Shown piece after piece: positions 7,908 through 16,969 of a stretch of 64,000 nt of DNA. The notes beneath the pieces were generated by a model. It had not been told where the DNA came from, did not search any database, and saw only the letters and a program-made list of their open reading frames with translations. The position numbers and the translations under genes were made by a program. Numbering within the stretch: position 1 is the stretch's first letter; each line of letters begins with the position of its first letter. Source of the DNA: Pseudomonadota bacterium (GTDB taxonomy: Bacteria > Pseudomonadota > Gammaproteobacteria > Burkholderiales > Burkholderiaceae_C); assembly GCA_018241405.1 (NCBI GenBank), contig JAFEDY010000036.1:1-64000 (forward strand), in the 5' to 3' direction.

Positions 7908-8893
7908 CACGACAGCGTGAGGATGGTCGAGCCCGTGGTTTTGCGCGCCTCCAGGTCGCGGTGCGCCTGCTGCACGTCGGTCAGGGCATAGCGCTGCGCG
8001 ATATGGATTTTGACCTGGCCACTGCCCACCACGGCAAACAGCTCGTCGGCCATGGCCTGCGTGGCCTCGCGCGTGGCGATATGCGTGAACAGCGTCTGGC
8101 GCGTGACGTAGAGCGAGCCCTTGGCGCCCAGCATGCCGGGTGCGAACGGCGGCACCGGGCCCGAGGCGTTGCCAAAGCTGGCCATCAGGCCGAAGGGGCG
8201 CAGGCAGTCGAGCGACTTGTCCCAGGTGTCCTTGCCCACGGAGTCGTAGACCACCTTCACGCCCTTGCCCCCGGTGATGTCCTTGACACGCGCGGCAAAG
8301 TCCTCCTTGGCGTAGTTGATGGCATGGGCTGCGCCGTTGTCCAGGGCCAGCTGGCATTTCGCATCCGAGCCCGCCGTGGCGATGAGGCGCAGGCCCAGGG
8401 CGCGCGCCCATTGGCAGGCGATCAGGCCCACGCCGCCGGCGGCCGCGTGGAACAGCACATGGTCGCCCGGCTCCAGCCCCTCGACGGGGCGGGCTTTCTT
8501 GAGCAGATACTGGGCGGTGAGGCCCTTGAGCATCATGGCCGCACCGGTCTCGAAACTGATGGCGTCGGGCAGCTTGCACACGCATGTGGCGGGCATGACG
8601 CGCGCCTCGCTGTAGCTGCCGGGCGGGTTGCTGGCATAGGCCGCGCGGTCGCCCACCTGGAGGTGCGTGACGCCCGCGCCCACGGCCTCGATCACGCCCG
8701 CGCCCTCCATGCCTATGCCGGCCGGCATGGTGAGGGGGTACAGGCCCGTACGGTGGTACACATCGATGAAGTTCAGGCCCACGGCGTGGTGGCGTATGCG
8801 CACCTCGCCTGGGCCGGGCTCGCCCACCTGCACTTGGGCGATCTGGAGTTCTTCGGGGCCGCCATGCTGGCGTATCTGTACGGCAAGGGTCAT
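7907..8893 (-). CDS. NADPH:quinone oxidoreductase (zinc-less MDR family)
   Basis: A 328-residue QorA-like medium-chain reductase. It has the GroES-like N-terminal half, the MDR signature AGIGMEGAGVIEAVGAGV near residue 60, and the NADPH Rossmann motif AAAGGVGLIACQWA near 147. The catalytic-zinc ligands of alcohol dehydrogenases are absent, as expected for quinone reductases. The ATG at 8893 (MTLAVQIRQHGG) gives the family N-terminus; the open frame continues to 8971 but those residues are not family-like. It is transcribed leftward with the NUDIX gene (one-base overlap). Confidence 0.92.
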   Translation of the reverse strand: MTLAVQIRQHGGPEELQIAQVQVGEPGPGEVRIRHHAVGLNFIDVYHRTGLYPLTMPAGIGMEGAGVIEAVGAGVTHLQVGDRAAYASNPPGSYSEARVMPATCVCKLPDAISFETGAAMMLKGLTAQYLLKKARPVEGLEPGDHVLFHAAAGGVGLIACQWARALGLRLIATAGSDAKCQLALDNGAAHAINYAKEDFAARVKDITGGKGVKVVYDSVGKDTWDKSLDCLRPFGLMASFGNASGPVPPFAPGMLGAKGSLYVTRQTLFTHIATREATQAMADELFAVVGSGQVKIHIAQRYALTDVQQAHRDLEARKTTGSTILTLS

Positions 8894-8982
8894 GGGATGC
8901 GTCTCCTGAGCGCCAAAGCAAGTTGCCGGGATCGTGCCATGTTTTGCCCGCCCCTGCCCGGCGTGGGACACCGGGCTGCCTT

Positions 8983-9165
8983 AGAACGTGTTTACGATCT
9001 TTTCATGGTGCCCGCAAGGCAGCAAAAAGCCGCAATCGAGGCACGCGCCGCAGGCCATGCTGGTAGCCTGGACAAGGCGCGCAACGATGAGTGCGGCTTT
9101 TTTCAGCCTTGCCCGCAGGGTTGCCCCACAAAAGGGGCACCATGAAAAGATCGTAAACACGTTCT
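8983..9165. mobile_element. MITE-like palindromic element, copy 1
   Basis: A non-coding element of 183 bases with perfect terminal inverted repeats of 31 bases (8983-9013 and 9135-9165; outer part GAACGTGTTTACGATC). The core 9014-9110 matches, in reverse orientation, the core of the element at 59535-59802, sharing gcaaggcagcaaaa, ccgcaggccatgctggt and cgcgcaacgatgagtgcgg. No transposase is encoded and no clear target-site duplication is visible. It fills most of the gap between the divergent quinone reductase and EamA genes and ends 16 bases before the EamA start. Confidence 0.8.
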
Positions 9166-9181
9166 CACAGTCGCAGACCCT

Positions 9182-10084
9182 ATGACACAAAGACTTCAAC
9201 CGGCCACCGTGGCGATGCTCGTGGCCGCGCCGCTGCTGTGGGCCGGCAATGCCGTGGTCGGCCGCGCCCTGCATGCGCTGATCTCGCCGAGCACGCTGAA
9301 CTTCCTGCGCTGGCTGCTGGCCTTTGCGCTGCTGCTGCCGCTGGCGTGGCGCGTGCTGCGTCCGGCGGGCAGCCTGTGGCCGCACTGGCGCCGCTACGCG
9401 CTGCTGGGCCTGTTCGGCATTGGCAGCTACAACGCGCTGCAGTACCTGGCGCTGCAGACCTCGACGCCACTCAATGTGACGCTGGTGGGATCGGGCATGC
9501 CGGTGTGGATGCTGGTGGTGGGCGCGCTGTTCTTCGGCGTGCCGGCCACGGGTCGGCAGGTGGCGGGCGTGCTGCTGTCCATGGCGGGTGTGCTGCTGGT
9601 GCTGAGCCGCGGCAGCTGGCAGCAGCTGCTGGCGCTGCGCCTGGTGCCGGGCGACCTGTACATGGTGCTGGCGACCATCTCCTGGGCCTTCTACAGCTGG
9701 CTGCTGGTGCGCACCGATGAGCCGCGCGACTTGCGCGGCGACTGGGCGGCCTTCCTGATGGCGCAGCTGGTCTTCGGCCTGGGCTGGTCGGGCGCGTTCG
9801 CGGGCGCGGAATGGTCACTGGGCCTGGCGCAGATCCACTGGAGCTGGCCGCTGGCCGCGGGCCTGGCCTTCATCGCCATCGGCCCCGCCGTGCTGGCCTA
9901 CCGGTTCTGGGGTGCGGGCGTGCAGCGCGCGGGGCCGGTGTTGGGGGGCTTCTTCATCAACCTCACGCCGCTGTTCGCGGCCCTGCTGTCGGCGGTCTTC
10001 CTGGGCGAGCGGCCGCAGTCCTACCACGCGGCAGCCTTCGTGCTCGTCGTGGGCGGCATTGTGGTGTCGTCGCGGCGCGCATAG
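9182..10084 (+). CDS. EamA/DMT family transporter
   Basis: A 300-residue inner-membrane protein with ten hydrophobic segments arranged as two EamA repeats (about 8-140 and 155-295). The first has GNAVVGRAL and the second LTPLFAALLSAVFLGERP, typical of drug/metabolite exporters such as RhaT/YdcZ relatives. The start ATG has no strong ribosome site; the MITE-like element ends just upstream and may affect expression. The substrate cannot be read from sequence. It converges on the GGDEF/EAL gene with a gap of only 4 bases. Confidence 0.9.
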   Translation: MTQRLQPATVAMLVAAPLLWAGNAVVGRALHALISPSTLNFLRWLLAFALLLPLAWRVLRPAGSLWPHWRRYALLGLFGIGSYNALQYLALQTSTPLNVTLVGSGMPVWMLVVGALFFGVPATGRQVAGVLLSMAGVLLVLSRGSWQQLLALRLVPGDLYMVLATISWAFYSWLLVRTDEPRDLRGDWAAFLMAQLVFGLGWSGAFAGAEWSLGLAQIHWSWPLAAGLAFIAIGPAVLAYRFWGAGVQRAGPVLGGFFINLTPLFAALLSAVFLGERPQSYHAAAFVLVVGGIVVSSRRA

Positions 10085-10088
10085 AGCG

Positions 10089-12752
10089 CTATTGCACTAC
10101 CGGCAGCGCCATGGCCTCCAGGTCCGCCACCGGCATGGGACGCGCGAACAGGTAGCCCTGGTACAGGTCACAGCCGTGGCGCGCCAGGAAGTCGCGCTGG
10201 GCCTCGGTCTCCACGCCCTCGGCCACCACTTCCAGATCCAGGTTGCGCGCCATGCCAAGGATGGTCTGCACCACCACGTCGTCGCCATGCTGCTCGTTCA
10301 GGTGGTGCACGAAGGACTTGTCGATCTTCAGGCGCTGCAGCGGCAGCCGGGTCAGGTAGGACAGCGACGAGTAGCCGGTGCCGAAATCGTCCACCGCAAA
10401 GCGCACCCCCTTGGCGCGCAGCTGGTGCATCTTGGCGATGGAGTCGTCCACATGCTCGAGCACCAGCGATTCGGTGAGCTCCAGCTCCAGCCGGTGCGCC
10501 GGGGCGCCTGTGTCGCGCAGCAGGCCGGACACCAGCTCGGCGAAGTCGCCCTGGCGGAACTGGCGCGCGCTCACGTTCACGCTCAGCGACAGGTGCTGCA
10601 GATGCGGCTCGCGGCGCCAGCGTGCCAGGAGTTCGCAGGCGCTGTGCAGTACCCAGCGGCCTATGGGCACGATGAGTTCGCTGTCCTCGGCCACGGCGAT
10701 GAAGCGCGCCGGCGGCACCAGGCCGTGCACCGGATGCTGCCAGCGCAGCAGTGCCTCGGCGCCGACCATGGCGCCCGCGCCATCGAACTGCGGCTGCAGG
10801 TGCAGCAGGAACTGCCCGGCCCCGATGGCCTGCTGCAGGTCGGTCTGCAGCCGCGCGCGCTCGTTGATCGCGGTCTGCATGCGCGGCTCGAAGAAGCACA
10901 GCGCATTGCCGCGCAGTGCCTTGGCCTGGTACATGGCGATGTCGGCCTGCTTGAGCACCTCACCCGCCGTCTGCGGGGATTCACCGTACAGCGATGCACC
11001 TATGCTGCAGCTACCGTGGTAGGTCTGGCCGGCGACCTGGTAGGGCTGGCCCAGGAGACGCAGAATCTTGTCGGCCACGGCGTGCGCCAGCAGTGCCGCG
11101 TCGGTGGCGTCGGCGGGCAGGCCCGCGAGCAGCACCACGAACTCATCACCTCCGAGGCGTGCCACGGTATCACTGGCACGCACGCAGCCCTGCAGCCGCC
11201 CTGCCACCTGCTGCAGCAACTGGTCGCCCGTTTCATGGCCGAGGGTGTCGTTCAGGGTCTTGAACTGGTCCAGGTCGATGAACAGCACCGCGCCGCGCGC
11301 ACCCGCACGCAGCGCGCTGGCACAGGCCTGGCCCAGCCGGTCAAGCAACAGGCGGCGATTGGACAGGCCGGTCAGTTGGTCAAAAAAGGCCAGTTGCTCG
11401 ATCTCGGCGGCGGCCAGGCGCAGGTCGGTGACATCGTGGTAGAGGATGACCAAGCCTCCCTCGGGTGTGGTGCGCTCGGTGATCTGGATGAAGTGGCCGT
11501 TGGGCAGGCTCTGCTCATGCGTGCCCTGCGCGTCGCGCTGCTGCCGCAGGCGCCGCTCCACCCAGTCACGCTTAGCCTGTGCGCTGGCGGCGGGCAGATG
11601 GTAGTGGACCGTGGTCTCCAGCACGCGGCGGTAGGGCAGGCCCACGGCCACGGTGCCCAGAAGCCAGGGAAACATGTCTTCGAAGGGGCGGTTCCACTGC
11701 ACGATGCAGCGCGCCGCGTCGAGCAGCACAAAGCCGCTGACCATGGAGCCCACGGCCTGGTCCAGCGTGGCCTTGGCGCTGGCCACGCTCTGGCGCGCAC
11801 GCTGCATGCGCCGCAGGTACAGGCTGGCAAAAACGCCGGCCAGCACCAGGCAGGCGCCAAACAGCAGCGCCCCCCCACCCACGGCGACGGCCTTATTGCG
11901 CCAATCGGCCAGGGCGCTGGCCTGCGGCAGGCTGGCCGTGATCCACAGTTCTGGATACAGCAGCGGGCGCGCCGCCACCAGCGCCGGCTGGCCCGAAAGG
12001 CGGGTGCGCGCCTGCCGCCAGAACCCGGTGTAGTGTCCCTGGGCACCCATGTCCTGCAGCGAGGGGACTGCCAGGCCCTGGCGCTCGGACACGGCCTGGG
12101 GCGCCTGCACGCCGATGAGCAATTCGCCCTGCGCGCGCTCCAGCGTGACCTCCATCTCGGGAACGCTCACCCCCTGGAGCAGGACCGATAGCATGGCATC
12201 GATGGGTACCTGGGCCACGGCCAGCAGTTGCGTGCCATCCGCCAGGCGCAGCGGCCGGGCCACGTACAGGACCCTCTCGCCGCCCGGCGCGCTCACCTGC
12301 GACTGAGCGACGGTCAGTGTGGGCACGACGGCGGCCAGGGCTGCGGCCACCAGGCCCGGCGGCAAATCGGCGACCGGCTGCTCCTGTCCCTGCGCCGATG
12401 AGACCAACGTCCTGCCCTGCACATCGAGCAATGCCACGTAGTTCAGCATCAGGTTCTGGCGCGCCATGGCGCGCAGCAAAGCGGTGGCATCGCCCGTATC
12501 GAGAGCCGTGCCCCGCCCCCCGCCAAGCAGCTCGGCCATGCTGGCCAGGAACATGTCCAGCGACAGCAGGCTGCGGTTCATTCCCGCCTCGGCACCGGCG
12601 GCAAAGCGGGTGACACGCATCTCGCCCTCGGCCAGCGCATCTTGGCGGGCATACCACAGCAAGCCTGTCACGGCCGTGGCCAATCCCAGCAGAAGGGCGC
12701 CGATCAGCCCCCAGGTGATGACTAAGACGCGCTTGTGGCTGTCCATGTTCAT
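10089..12752 (-). CDS. membrane sensor with PAS, GGDEF and EAL domains
   Basis: An 887-residue cyclic-di-GMP enzyme. One membrane segment near residues 9-30 and a second near 295-318 flank a periplasmic sensor region of roughly 260 residues (CHASE/Cache-like). Then come a PAS-like domain (about 330-440), GGDEF (about 460-620, motif RLGGDEF intact, with LTGLSNRR and FIDLDQFK) and EAL (about 635-880, motif GAEALLRWQHP, DDFGTGYSSL, AEGVETEAQ). Both catalytic signatures are complete, so it could make and degrade c-di-GMP. The start at 12752 overlaps the stop of the DctP-like gene (ATGA), suggesting that the binding protein feeds the sensor. Confidence 0.92.
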   Translation of the reverse strand: MNMDSHKRVLVITWGLIGALLLGLATAVTGLLWYARQDALAEGEMRVTRFAAGAEAGMNRSLLSLDMFLASMAELLGGGRGTALDTGDATALLRAMARQNLMLNYVALLDVQGRTLVSSAQGQEQPVADLPPGLVAAALAAVVPTLTVAQSQVSAPGGERVLYVARPLRLADGTQLLAVAQVPIDAMLSVLLQGVSVPEMEVTLERAQGELLIGVQAPQAVSERQGLAVPSLQDMGAQGHYTGFWRQARTRLSGQPALVAARPLLYPELWITASLPQASALADWRNKAVAVGGGALLFGACLVLAGVFASLYLRRMQRARQSVASAKATLDQAVGSMVSGFVLLDAARCIVQWNRPFEDMFPWLLGTVAVGLPYRRVLETTVHYHLPAASAQAKRDWVERRLRQQRDAQGTHEQSLPNGHFIQITERTTPEGGLVILYHDVTDLRLAAAEIEQLAFFDQLTGLSNRRLLLDRLGQACASALRAGARGAVLFIDLDQFKTLNDTLGHETGDQLLQQVAGRLQGCVRASDTVARLGGDEFVVLLAGLPADATDAALLAHAVADKILRLLGQPYQVAGQTYHGSCSIGASLYGESPQTAGEVLKQADIAMYQAKALRGNALCFFEPRMQTAINERARLQTDLQQAIGAGQFLLHLQPQFDGAGAMVGAEALLRWQHPVHGLVPPARFIAVAEDSELIVPIGRWVLHSACELLARWRREPHLQHLSLSVNVSARQFRQGDFAELVSGLLRDTGAPAHRLELELTESLVLEHVDDSIAKMHQLRAKGVRFAVDDFGTGYSSLSYLTRLPLQRLKIDKSFVHHLNEQHGDDVVVQTILGMARNLDLEVVAEGVETEAQRDFLARHGCDLYQGYLFARPMPVADLEAMALPVVQ

Positions 12753-13819
12753 GGTTCCACAGGCAGGCCGTCCGGCGCCAAACCCTTGGCGCGGCTCCAA
12801 AGCTCGGCACAGCGGGCGCCGCAACGCTGCAACCAGTGCGGCAGCACCGCACTGCGGAAGATCTCGTCACGCCTCGCCGCGTCCTGCGCCCGCACGGGCA
12901 CCAAGTGCATCTGGCCGCGCCGCCCGGTGGTGCATCGGGTACGGCCCAGGTTGCAGTCCACGCCCTGCTGGGTCTCCTGCTCGGCACTGAGCCAGATGGC
13001 GGTCTCCAGCCGCGGCAGCTCGGCACGCAGCAGCGTGCGCAAGTCCTCAGGCAGGGCCTGCCAGGCCGCGCGGTTGGCACCGAAGAAGGCCATGCCCCAG
13101 CCGATGGGCATGGGATACAGATAGTTGGCATGCAGGTGCAGCCCCAGCGTGTTGCCCGACATGGCACCCGTGATGGCGCATTCGCTGGCCCCGGTCTCCA
13201 GGCTCTGGGCCAATTGTGCGAAGGGCACAAAGCGCGGTCGTGCCCCCAGGGCGGCAACGAAGTCCCCCTGCGCCGTCGAGGACACGCGCACCCGGCGGCC
13301 GCGCAGATCGGCAAGTCCCTCTAGCGGCTGCTTGCAGAACAGCACCTGCGCCGGATAGACATACACAGCCAGCGGCTCAATGCCATGTTCCTCGCGCAGC
13401 GCCTGCTCCAGCTGCGGGCGAAAGGCAGCCAGCGAGCGGCGCAGCGCCGCCAGGTCGGGGTTGAGCCCGGGCAGGTCCGCCGCGGTGTACTGCGGATACC
13501 GGTCGGCCAGCGAGCTCAATAGCACCGTGCCAAAGGGCACGACGCCCAGTTGCAGCAGGCGCAGCATCTCCACGCCGGGCACGCCGGCGCGGTCAAAGGG
13601 AACGATGTCGGCCTCAAAGCGGCCCAGGCTCAGGCGCGCGAGGTCACGCGTCCAGAACGGCGCCTCGAGCTGCGCGTACTGCGTGATGCCGGCAAGCCCG
13701 CCAACCACGCGCAGCCGCAACTCGGCCGTCGCCCGCGGCGGCGGCGGATCGGCAGGTACCGGCAGCGCCGCGCACAGCAACAGGGCTCCCAGCAGCGGCG
13801 TCAGCGTACGCATGTGCAT
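12749..13819 (-). CDS. TRAP-type (DctP family) solute-binding protein
   Basis: A 356-residue secreted protein. After MHMRTLTPLLGALLLCAALP (signal peptide, cleavage likely near PADP) comes a DctP-like fold with the family block LRGRRVRVSSTA and the arginine-containing ligand region. No TRAP membrane subunits are nearby. The start at 13819 shares one base with the SDR stop (TGATG); the ATG six bases on (13813) is equally possible. The stop overlaps the GGDEF/EAL start. The placement suggests a role as a periplasmic ligand sensor for the downstream c-di-GMP enzyme, not as a transporter part; this is inference. Confidence 0.82.
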   Translation of the reverse strand: MHMRTLTPLLGALLLCAALPVPADPPPPRATAELRLRVVGGLAGITQYAQLEAPFWTRDLARLSLGRFEADIVPFDRAGVPGVEMLRLLQLGVVPFGTVLLSSLADRYPQYTAADLPGLNPDLAALRRSLAAFRPQLEQALREEHGIEPLAVYVYPAQVLFCKQPLEGLADLRGRRVRVSSTAQGDFVAALGARPRFVPFAQLAQSLETGASECAITGAMSGNTLGLHLHANYLYPMPIGWGMAFFGANRAAWQALPEDLRTLLRAELPRLETAIWLSAEQETQQGVDCNLGRTRCTTGRRGQMHLVPVRAQDAARRDEIFRSAVLPHWLQRCGARCAELWSRAKGLAPDGLPVEP

Positions 13820-14649
13820 CAGAAACAGCCTGGGTAGACGCCGCCGTCGGCAAGTATGTTCTGCCCCGTGATGTAGCCCGCATGCACACTGCATAGAAAG
13901 GCGCAGATGGCGCCGAACTCCTGCGGTTGGCCATAGCGCCCCGCCGGTATGGCGGCCTGCTGGGCACACCGCAGCTCGTCCACGCTCTTGCCGGCCTTGT
14001 CGGCCGCGGCGCTGAGGGTCGCGGCCAGTCGGTCGGTGTCGAACTTGCCCGGCAGCAGGTTGTTGATGGTGACGCCGCGCGCCGCTACTGCACTGCGCGC
14101 CACACCAGCCACGAAGCCCGTCAGACCACTGCGCGCGCCGTTGGACAGGCCAAGGATGTCGATGGGCGCCTTGACGGCACTTGAGGTGATGTTGACGATG
14201 CGCCCGAAGCCGCGCGCGGCCATGCCGTCCACCGAGGCGCGCAGGAGTTCGATCGGCGTCAGCATGTTGGCATCCACTGCGGCCAGCCAGTCCTGGCGCT
14301 CCCAGTCGCGGAAGTCGCCGGGCGGCGGCCCGCCGGCGTTGGTGACGACGATGTCGAAGTCCCTGCCTGGCCCACCCGCCACGCCGAAGACCGCCGTACG
14401 GCCCTCGGGCGTGGTGATGTCGGCGGCTACGCTCAGCACCTGGGGGCCTGAGGTATTTTGCGCTCTGTCGTTTGCTGCAGCTGCGCCTTCAGCTATCAAA
14501 TACGCAGCAACATGCTGCAGCTGACCGGCATTGCGGGCGTTGACCACCAGGTTCACGCCCTCGCGCACCAGTGCCTCGGCGCAGCCCAGGCCCAGCCCCT
14601 TGCTGGCCCCGCAGACCAGCGCCCATCTACCGGCGATACCTAAATCCAT
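13819..14649 (-). CDS. SDR family oxidoreductase
   Basis: A 276-residue short-chain dehydrogenase with the Rossmann motif CGASKGLGLGCA near residue 15, NAGGPPPGDF near 115 and an SSAVKAP segment near 165. The catalytic YxxxK of classical SDRs is not evident: the expected place reads LGLSNGARSGL, as in FabG-like atypical members. Start: ATG at 14649 follows GGAG by six bases; upstream in-frame ATGs lack a site. Residues about 50-80 contain an alanine-rich, AT-richer insertion carrying agctatcaaa (14491), resembling the dispersed repeats. It heads the SDR / DctP-like / GGDEF-EAL chain. Confidence 0.85.
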   Translation of the reverse strand: MDLGIAGRWALVCGASKGLGLGCAEALVREGVNLVVNARNAGQLQHVAAYLIAEGAAAANDRAQNTSGPQVLSVAADITTPEGRTAVFGVAGGPGRDFDIVVTNAGGPPPGDFRDWERQDWLAAVDANMLTPIELLRASVDGMAARGFGRIVNITSSAVKAPIDILGLSNGARSGLTGFVAGVARSAVAARGVTINNLLPGKFDTDRLAATLSAAADKAGKSVDELRCAQQAAIPAGRYGQPQEFGAICAFLCSVHAGYITGQNILADGGVYPGCF

Positions 14650-14727
14650 TGCATGCTCCATGTCGCCTTGGCGGCGCATTTGACAATTGGAAACAATCAT
14701 AGAGGACTGCGCGCCCTCCTGCAGCAA

Positions 14728-14756
14728 CTAAAAAGGCGCCCTTGCGGGGCGCCTTG
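14728..14756 (-). terminator. rho-independent terminator after tctA
   Basis: Read leftward, AAGGCGCCCCGCAAGGGCGCC forms a 9-base GC stem with a CGCA-type loop and is followed by TTTTTAG. It lies 45 bases past the tctA stop and upstream of the SDR start, so it separates the tctBA unit from the SDR operon. Confidence 0.8.
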
Positions 14757-14799
14757 AGGGAGGGATCAGGCGTGCACGAGGCACGCCGGGCAAGCAGGC

Positions 14800-16311
14800 T
14801 CAATCCTCGACGAAGGCCTCTTCGCGCTTTTTGCTCACGGCGGGCAGCAGCACGATGATCAACAGCAGGGCCGCCGCGGCCAGCAGACCGGCAGACAGCG
14901 GACGCGTGACCAGCACGCTCCACTCGCCGCGCGACAGCAGCAGGGCGCGGCGCAGGTTCTCCTCCATCATCGGACCCAGGATGAAGCCCAGCAGCAGCGG
15001 CGCGGGCTCCACACCGAGCTTGAAAAACAGGTAGCCGATGAAGCCGAAGGCGCCGACCAACCACACGTCGAAGGTGTTGTTGTTGGTGGAGTACACGCCC
15101 ACCGCGCAGAACAGCACGATGGAGGGGAACAGCCAGCGGTAGGGCACGGAGAGCAGCTTGATCCACATGCCGATCAGCGGCAGGTTCAGGATGATCAGCA
15201 TCAGGTTGCCGATCCACATGGATGCCACCAGGCCCCAGAACAGCTCGGGGTTGCTGGTCATCACCTGCGGGCCGGGCTGGATGTTGTGGATGGTCATGGC
15301 GCCCACCATCAGCGCCATCACGGCGTTGGGCGGAATGCCCAGCGTGAGCAGCGGAATGAAGGAGGTCTGCGAGCCCGCATTGTTGGCCGATTCGGGCGCC
15401 GTCACGCCGCGGATGTTGCCCTTGCCGAACGGCACCTCGCCGGGCTTGAGCTTGGTCTTTTTCTCCAGCGTGTAGGCGGCAAAGGCCGACAGCAGCGCGC
15501 CACCACCGGGCAGGATGCCCAGGGCCGAGCCCAGGGCCGTGCCGCGGATCATGGCGGGGAACATGCGCTTGAAGTCCTCCATGGTGGGGAACAGCCCCTG
15601 CACCTTGGCCGTGAACACCTCGCGCTCATGCTCAGGCCGGGACAGGTTGGCGATGATTTCACCATAGCCGAACACGCCCATGGCAATCACCGTGAAGCTG
15701 ATGCCGTCCGTCAGTTCGGGAATGTCGAAGCTGTAGCGTGCCACGCCGGAGTTCACGTCGGTACCCACCAGGCCCAGCAGCAGGCCCAGTACGATCATGC
15801 CGATGGCCTTGAGGAGGGACCCGGAGGCCAGCACCACGGCACCGATCAGGCCCAGCACCATCAGCGAGAAGTATTCGGCGGGGCCGAACTTGAAGGCCAC
15901 CTCGGTCAGCGGCGGTGCGAAGGCCGCCAGGATCAGCGTACCCACGCAGCCGGCAAAGAACGAGCCTATGCCGGCGGCCGCCAGCGCCGGCCCCGCACGG
16001 CCGTTGCGCGCCATCTGGTAGCCGTCGATCACGGTGACCACCGAGGACGATTCACCCGGCAGGTTCACCAGGATGGCGGTGGTGGAGCCGCCGTACTGCG
16101 CGCCGTAGTAGATGCCGGCCAGCATGATGAGTGCGGCCACGGGCGGCAGCGCATAGGTGGCGGGCAGCAGCATGGCGATGGTGGCCACGGGGCCCACGCC
16201 GGGCAGCACGCCGATCAGGGTGCCCAGCAGGCAGCCGATGAAGCAGTAGATGAGGTTCTGGAACGTGAACGCGACGCCAAAACCCATCGAGAGATGTTCA
16301 AATAATTCCAT
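14800..16311 (-). CDS. tctA: tripartite tricarboxylate transporter permease TctA
   Basis: A 503-residue large membrane subunit of the TctABC family, with about eleven hydrophobic segments. Signature regions are GVLPGVGPVATIAMLLP near residue 37, YYGAQYGGSTTAILVNLPGE near 68 and GILPGGGALLSAF near 265. It starts 16 bases after tctB and ends at a strong terminator. The periplasmic binding protein TctC is not adjacent; Comamonadaceae usually carry many tctC paralogues elsewhere. The substrate class is tricarboxylates or other carboxylic acids. Confidence 0.94.
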   Translation of the reverse strand: MELFEHLSMGFGVAFTFQNLIYCFIGCLLGTLIGVLPGVGPVATIAMLLPATYALPPVAALIMLAGIYYGAQYGGSTTAILVNLPGESSSVVTVIDGYQMARNGRAGPALAAAGIGSFFAGCVGTLILAAFAPPLTEVAFKFGPAEYFSLMVLGLIGAVVLASGSLLKAIGMIVLGLLLGLVGTDVNSGVARYSFDIPELTDGISFTVIAMGVFGYGEIIANLSRPEHEREVFTAKVQGLFPTMEDFKRMFPAMIRGTALGSALGILPGGGALLSAFAAYTLEKKTKLKPGEVPFGKGNIRGVTAPESANNAGSQTSFIPLLTLGIPPNAVMALMVGAMTIHNIQPGPQVMTSNPELFWGLVASMWIGNLMLIILNLPLIGMWIKLLSVPYRWLFPSIVLFCAVGVYSTNNNTFDVWLVGAFGFIGYLFFKLGVEPAPLLLGFILGPMMEENLRRALLLSRGEWSVLVTRPLSAGLLAAAALLLIIVLLPAVSKKREEAFVED

Positions 16312-16327
16312 GGTGTATGTCTCCGAC

Positions 16328-16816
16328 TCAACCGGCGATGAAACTGGGCCAGACGGGGAACTGCAGGTTCAGGCCCCATATGAATGCCGCATAGCTGCCC
16401 ACTGCCAGGATGGTGGCCAGGACGAGAACTTCCTTGAACTTGAATTCATGGCCCGCCAGGCTGGACACAAAGGTCAGGCCGTAGATGGCGACGATCAGGC
16501 CCATGGCCGGTATGCCCATGCTGGGCAGGCCGGCCAGCAGCACGCCGAACAACAGGTTGGCGGCGATGATGAAGAAGATCTGCTTCCACGCCCACTTGCC
16601 GATCAATTCCCCGTCCACCGTTTCCACGATGACGGCCTTGAGCATGATGCCGGCACCAATGACGGCCAGCAAAACGCCCAGCAGCAGCGGGAAATAGCCG
16701 GGGCCCATGCGGGCGCCGGTGCCCACGGTATAGGTGGTGGCGCCCCAGGCGAAGGCGACACCGACAACGAGGAACATGAGGCCGGAGAAAAAATCTTTCT
16801 GACTCTTGATTTTCAC
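16328..16816 (-). CDS. tctB: tripartite tricarboxylate transporter TctB family protein
   Basis: The small membrane subunit, 162 residues with four hydrophobic segments (KDFFSGLMFLVVGVAFAWGA at the N-terminus). It uses a GTG start at 16816, supported by GGGAGA five bases upstream. It is the first gene of a two-gene tctBA unit. The 153 bases between its start and the GspE stop must hold the promoter; I see no strong consensus there. Confidence 0.9.
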   Translation of the reverse strand: MKIKSQKDFFSGLMFLVVGVAFAWGATTYTVGTGARMGPGYFPLLLGVLLAVIGAGIMLKAVIVETVDGELIGKWAWKQIFFIIAANLLFGVLLAGLPSMGIPAMGLIVAIYGLTFVSSLAGHEFKFKEVLVLATILAVGSYAAFIWGLNLQFPVWPSFIAG

Positions 16817-16969
16817 AAACGTCTCCCAAAGGAATGCGACGGACGATTGTGAATGGACGGGCGTGTTTTCGCGATGTGGATTCCACCTACGGTCGGATAC
16901 AAGGTTTCCCCAATAGCCGGGTACAGCCCCGCACGGCCCCAGCGGGCATGGACGCGCCGGGGCGCTACC

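Noticed and set aside
7139..9145. A 668-codon open frame on the plus strand across the NUDIX and quinone reductase genes
   Set aside because: Composition is Arg/Ala/Pro-rich without motifs, while the opposite strand encodes two complete enzymes.
8988..9385. Small frames in MITE copy 1 that look like CxxC-containing peptides
   Set aside because: They arise from the inverted repeat (similar peptides appear on both strands and in copy 2) and have no start signals.
9912..12191. A 759-codon open frame antisense to the GGDEF/EAL gene
   Set aside because: Pure antisense shadow; the sense protein has intact GGDEF and EAL motifs.
12749..13819. Could the DctP-like protein be the missing TctC of tctBA
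   Set aside because: Fold features (VRVSSTA block, DctP-type length and signal) are of the DctP/TRAP family, not TctC, and a terminator separates the two units.
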